Shown: positions 6,552 through 8,034 of the stretch, one piece after another | Position numbering within the stretch: position 1 is the first letter of the stretch | Layout of the letters: every line of letters starts with the position of its first letter | Position numbers and translations under genes: made by a program | Notes under the pieces: model-generated | Database searches by the model: none | Seen by the model: the letters and a program-made list of their open reading frames with translations, nothing else | Told to the model about the DNA's origin: nothing | Assembly: GCA_029263945.1 (NCBI GenBank) | Contig: JARIDM010000084.1 | Location: 1-8,034, forward strand | Source: Sporosarcina sp. | GTDB lineage: Bacteria > Bacillota > Bacilli > Bacillales_A > Planococcaceae | DNA: 8,034 bases | Direction: 5' to 3'

Positions 6552-7268
6552 TTACGTTAATTCAGCTGTATACGCAAACTTATCACCACGCGCAACGCTA
6601 TTCGTATATTCAATTAGCATATCATTGTGATATGCGTAACGTTTGATCAGCATCGCAGGATGATTTATTTTTGTATCTAAATAATCTACTTCTTCTTTAC
6701 GAATAAGTGCTGCTGAAAAACGTTCCGTCGCCCTCGTTAGATCAATTTGATAATCTTCGTAAAAGATATCATACATTGGTCTTTCTTCCATTTGGGCTTT
6801 GGATAAGTTTGGAAATACTTTAGTCGGAATATAAGACGTTTCATACATAAGCGGATTGCCGTCTGCTAGTCGTAAACGAATCACTTTATAAACTTCGTCT
6901 AATAACTTTAAACCCATTTTAACAGCTAGCCGTTCATCTATCGCTATCACTTCAAATGACAACACTTGAGTCGATGGTTCTTTTCCTAATTTCTCCATTT
7001 CCCTAGTAAAAGTATATAACTGCGCTAGTTTTTGATTGTACAACTTTGAAGCAACAAAGGTACCAATTCCATGTTGTTTATAAATATAACCCTCATGCTC
7101 TAGTTCTTGAAGTGCTTGCCGAACTGTTATTCTACTTAAATTATAGATTTCACATAATTCTCGTTCAGACGGTAACTTTTCATTTTCTTGATAGTCTTGT
7201 CTTTCTATTTTTTTAATAAGCACTTCCATAAGTTGCAAATAAAGCGGTACTTTACTATTTTTATCCAT
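6552..7268 (-). CDS. GntR-family (HutC/UTRA) transcriptional regulator of the sugar PTS operon
   Basis: DNA-binding regulator, probably a repressor released by a phosphorylated sugar. The start at 7268 gives 238 residues, the usual size for the HutC subfamily (NagR/YvoA, AgaR and PhnF types). The N-terminal winged helix (about 1-72) has VPLYLQLMEVL, LPSERELCEIYNLSRITVRQ and ALQELEHEGYI, then KQHGIGTFVA. The rest is a UTRA effector domain with the typical MYETSYIP and AYHNDMLIEYTNS segments near its middle and end. GGAGG is 14 bases before the ATG, rather long. A TTG at 7289 would extend the frame but lies within that Shine-Dalgarno region and has none of its own. Position directly upstream of EIIB, plus shared dyads, make control of that operon and of itself the likely role. 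Confidence 0.9.
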   Translation of the reverse strand: MDKNSKVPLYLQLMEVLIKKIERQDYQENEKLPSERELCEIYNLSRITVRQALQELEHEGYIYKQHGIGTFVASKLYNQKLAQLYTFTREMEKLGKEPSTQVLSFEVIAIDERLAVKMGLKLLDEVYKVIRLRLADGNPLMYETSYIPTKVFPNLSKAQMEERPMYDIFYEDYQIDLTRATERFSAALIRKEEVDYLDTKINHPAMLIKRYAYHNDMLIEYTNSVARGDKFAYTAELT

Positions 7269-7301
7269 GATGATTACTTTTTCCTCCAATTGGATTGCAT
7301 C

Positions 7302-7313
7302 TGGTTATAACCA
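7302..7313. promoter_or_regulatory. Palindromic operator at the gntR transcription start
   Basis: TGGTTATAACCA is a perfect 12-bp palindrome. It sits just downstream of the predicted gntR -10 (7327-7322), around +2 to +14, where a bound repressor would block its own gene. HutC-type regulators of amino-sugar genes are known to bind short palindromes of the TGGTnnnnACCA kind. Related sites lie upstream of EIIB. Confidence 0.65.
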
Positions 7314-7321
7314 CTTAAGTG

Positions 7322-7330
7322 AGTATAGCA
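7322..7330 (-). promoter_or_regulatory. Extended -10 promoter of gntR
   Basis: Minus-strand TGCTATACT (7330-7322) is an extended -10 with TATACT matching five of six consensus bases. No good -35 stands at 17 bp (ACCGAT). The spacer region holds a perfect inverted repeat, ATAACT and AGTTAT separated by five bases (7330-7346), which could be a second regulator site. Confidence 0.55.
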
Positions 7331-7395
7331 TAACTGATAAAGTTATCGGTGTAAAGTCTTTTTTTATTTTATCAAATGAGTCAATTTCACGGAAA

Positions 7396-7448
7396 ACTGA
7401 TTGACATAAAAAAACGCTACAAAAATTTCCGAGGCTACCGAAAAAATT
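7396..7448 (+). repeat. Left imperfect terminal inverted repeat
   Basis: Inward blocks in order: ACTGATT (7396-7402), ATAAAAAAACGCT (7406-7418), AAATTT (7423-7428), GAGGCTACCGAAAAAA (7431-7446). Each has a counterpart in the same order on the other strand at 7972-8027, with small indels. Mismatches show age. Confidence 0.65.
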
Positions 7449-7450
7449 GC

Positions 7451-7739
7451 GTTTACCTTTCGCTTCACAGGTGGAATATTTACAATATGGTTTTTTCCAA
7501 CCGTTGAAATCACTCTTTCACAATAAGCTAATTCATCTGTAACTTCGTTATAAGTTGTCTAAGCTGTGCTTTTGAATGAGCTAATCTAATAAGTACACAT
7601 TTCGTACTTGGAGCTTTCGACAACATCAACACCTGCTAAACCGAAAATTGATGTGACGAAGCATATTATCTTTTGGCACAACGATATCGTAAATCGCCAT
7701 ATATGGGCTAAGGTTGAAGGTTTCTTGAGTAGAAATCAT
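7451..7739 (-). pseudogene. IS1182-family transposase remnant with deletions and frameshifts
   Basis: The ATG at 7739 opens MISTQETFNLSPYMAIYDIV followed by VPKDNMLRHIN, which I recognise as the N-terminus of IS1182-family transposases from Bacillales; a stop follows soon after. A second frame then gives GVDVVESSKYEM (like the DVDVVERSKYDM stretch of full proteins), a third gives AHSKAQLRQLI, and a last one gives DELAYCERVISTVGKNHIVN followed by IPPVKRKVN. These pieces are in the right order but separated by deletions and frameshifts. The last frame then runs through the left inverted repeat to a TAA at 7364-7366. Everything after the KRKVN region of the usual 450-550-residue protein, including the rest of the catalytic domain, is absent. 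Not functional. Confidence 0.8.
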
Positions 7740-7778
7740 TGGATCACCGCCTGAAGTTAGTGCTCTTAATAGACAATA

Positions 7779-7823
7779 AAATAGCGATTCATCTTCGATT
7801 AAATCGAAAATGAATCGCTATTT
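7779..7823 (-). terminator. Strong hairpin ahead of the transposase remnant
   Basis: A 14-bp outer stem (7779-7792 with 7810-7823) with one C-A mismatch continues as TTCGA/TCGAA around a 5-base loop. On the minus strand it is followed by TTTTATT. It lies about 40 bases before the transposase ATG, so it would stop transcription entering the element from outside, a known way for insertion sequences to limit read-through expression of transposase. Confidence 0.6.
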
Positions 7824-7854
7824 AGTGTTTACCATTTTAGTATAGGTCCACTCC

Positions 7855-7957
7855 GTTGATTGTAGCGGAAGGTGGCAACTCCGTTGGGATGAAGCCGGAA
7901 CTGGTGAGACCCCACAGGAGCCCTCTTGCGACGAGGCTGAAGTTGTGCCCATGGAAA
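7855..7957. repeat. Degenerate copy of a Bacillales palindromic intergenic repeat
   Basis: GTTGATTGTAGCGGAAGGTG at the left, then GGTGAGACCCCACAGGAGC and GACGAGGCTGAAG with CCATGGAAA at the right, follow the order of a well-known family of dispersed, hairpin-forming repeats in Bacillaceae and Planococcaceae. In intact copies TCCTGCGGG pairs with CCCGCAGGA; here the pair has drifted to TCCGTTGGG and CCCACAGGA, so the structure is weakened. GC content is visibly higher than in the surrounding DNA. Recognition is from memory, not a search. Confidence 0.55.
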
Positions 7958-8034
7958 AATTGGTTAAAAAGGACTTTTTCAGTGGCCTCAAATTTCACTT
8001 CAGCGTTTTTTATGACACAGAATCAGTCCTGATG

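Larger units (their letters stand above)
7396..8027 (-). mobile_element. Decayed, internally deleted IS1182-family-like element
   Basis: About 630 bp bounded by imperfect inverted repeats of roughly 50 bp. Between them are broken pieces of an IS1182-type transposase on the minus strand, a strong hairpin ahead of the transposase start, and a degenerate palindromic repeat. A complete element of this family is about 1.6-2 kb, so more than half the transposase is missing. It cannot move by itself. Exact ends and target duplications could not be settled by eye. Confidence 0.65.

Noticed and set aside
951..7268. The PTS and GntR cluster as a new system.
   Set aside because: Every gene has a well-known family and all active-site residues are in place; it is an ordinary permease locus with interesting control sites.
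7364..7450. Continuation of the last transposase frame to a TAA, as if a real C-terminus.
   Set aside because: Past the KRKVN region it translates the inverted repeat and the gntR upstream region; this is read-through of non-coding DNA.

Overview
The window looks like chromosomal DNA from a low-GC, endospore-forming-type Firmicute (Bacillales, plausibly Planococcaceae or Bacillaceae). The signs are strong AAGGAGG-type ribosome binding sites, an HPr with both His15 and Ser46 (the HPr kinase type of carbon control), a CcpA-type cre box, an IS1182-family relic and a degenerate copy of a palindromic repeat common in Bacillales genomes. Genus is an inference only.

Layout, left to right. Positions 1-737 (minus) hold a Cof-type HAD phosphatase whose C-terminus is cut by the window edge. 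A long hairpin (about 858-920) then ends the ptsH-ptsI operon (951-2929, minus), which encodes the general PTS proteins HPr and Enzyme I. A VanZ-like membrane protein (3189-3671, plus) is divergent from ptsH. It converges on a sugar-specific PTS operon, and the two share a bidirectional terminator (3651-3690). That operon is on the minus strand and reads EIIB (6319-5840), EIIC (5771-4995), EIID (5005-4190), EIIA (4126-3710). It is a mannose-class (EII-Man) permease whose EIIB most resembles the N-acetylgalactosamine/galactosamine branch. Its gene order B-C-D-A is that of agaV-W-E-F. Upstream, also on the minus strand, lies a GntR/HutC-family repressor with a UTRA domain (7268-6552).

How the genes work together: Enzyme I takes phosphate from PEP and passes it to HPr His15, then EIIA His9, then EIIB His17, then the sugar crossing the EIIC/EIID membrane complex. 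Every protein of that relay is encoded within about 5.3 kb. The GntR protein probably senses the phosphorylated sugar. A 12-bp palindrome sits at its own predicted transcription start, and related dyads lie before EIIB. A cre box overlaps the predicted -35 of the EIIB promoter, so CcpA control is also likely. No catabolic enzyme (deacetylase, isomerase, aldolase) is visible here, so the substrate is inferred from sequence resemblance alone.

The right edge (about 7396-8027) is a decayed, internally deleted IS1182-like element. It has imperfect terminal inverted repeats of about 50 bp, scattered fragments of transposase on the minus strand, a strong hairpin ahead of the transposase start, and a degenerate Bacillales palindromic repeat between that hairpin and the right end. 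I see no wholly new system. The most useful leads are the regulatory sites of the PTS operon, a hairpin between its EIID and EIIA genes, and the structure of the decayed element.
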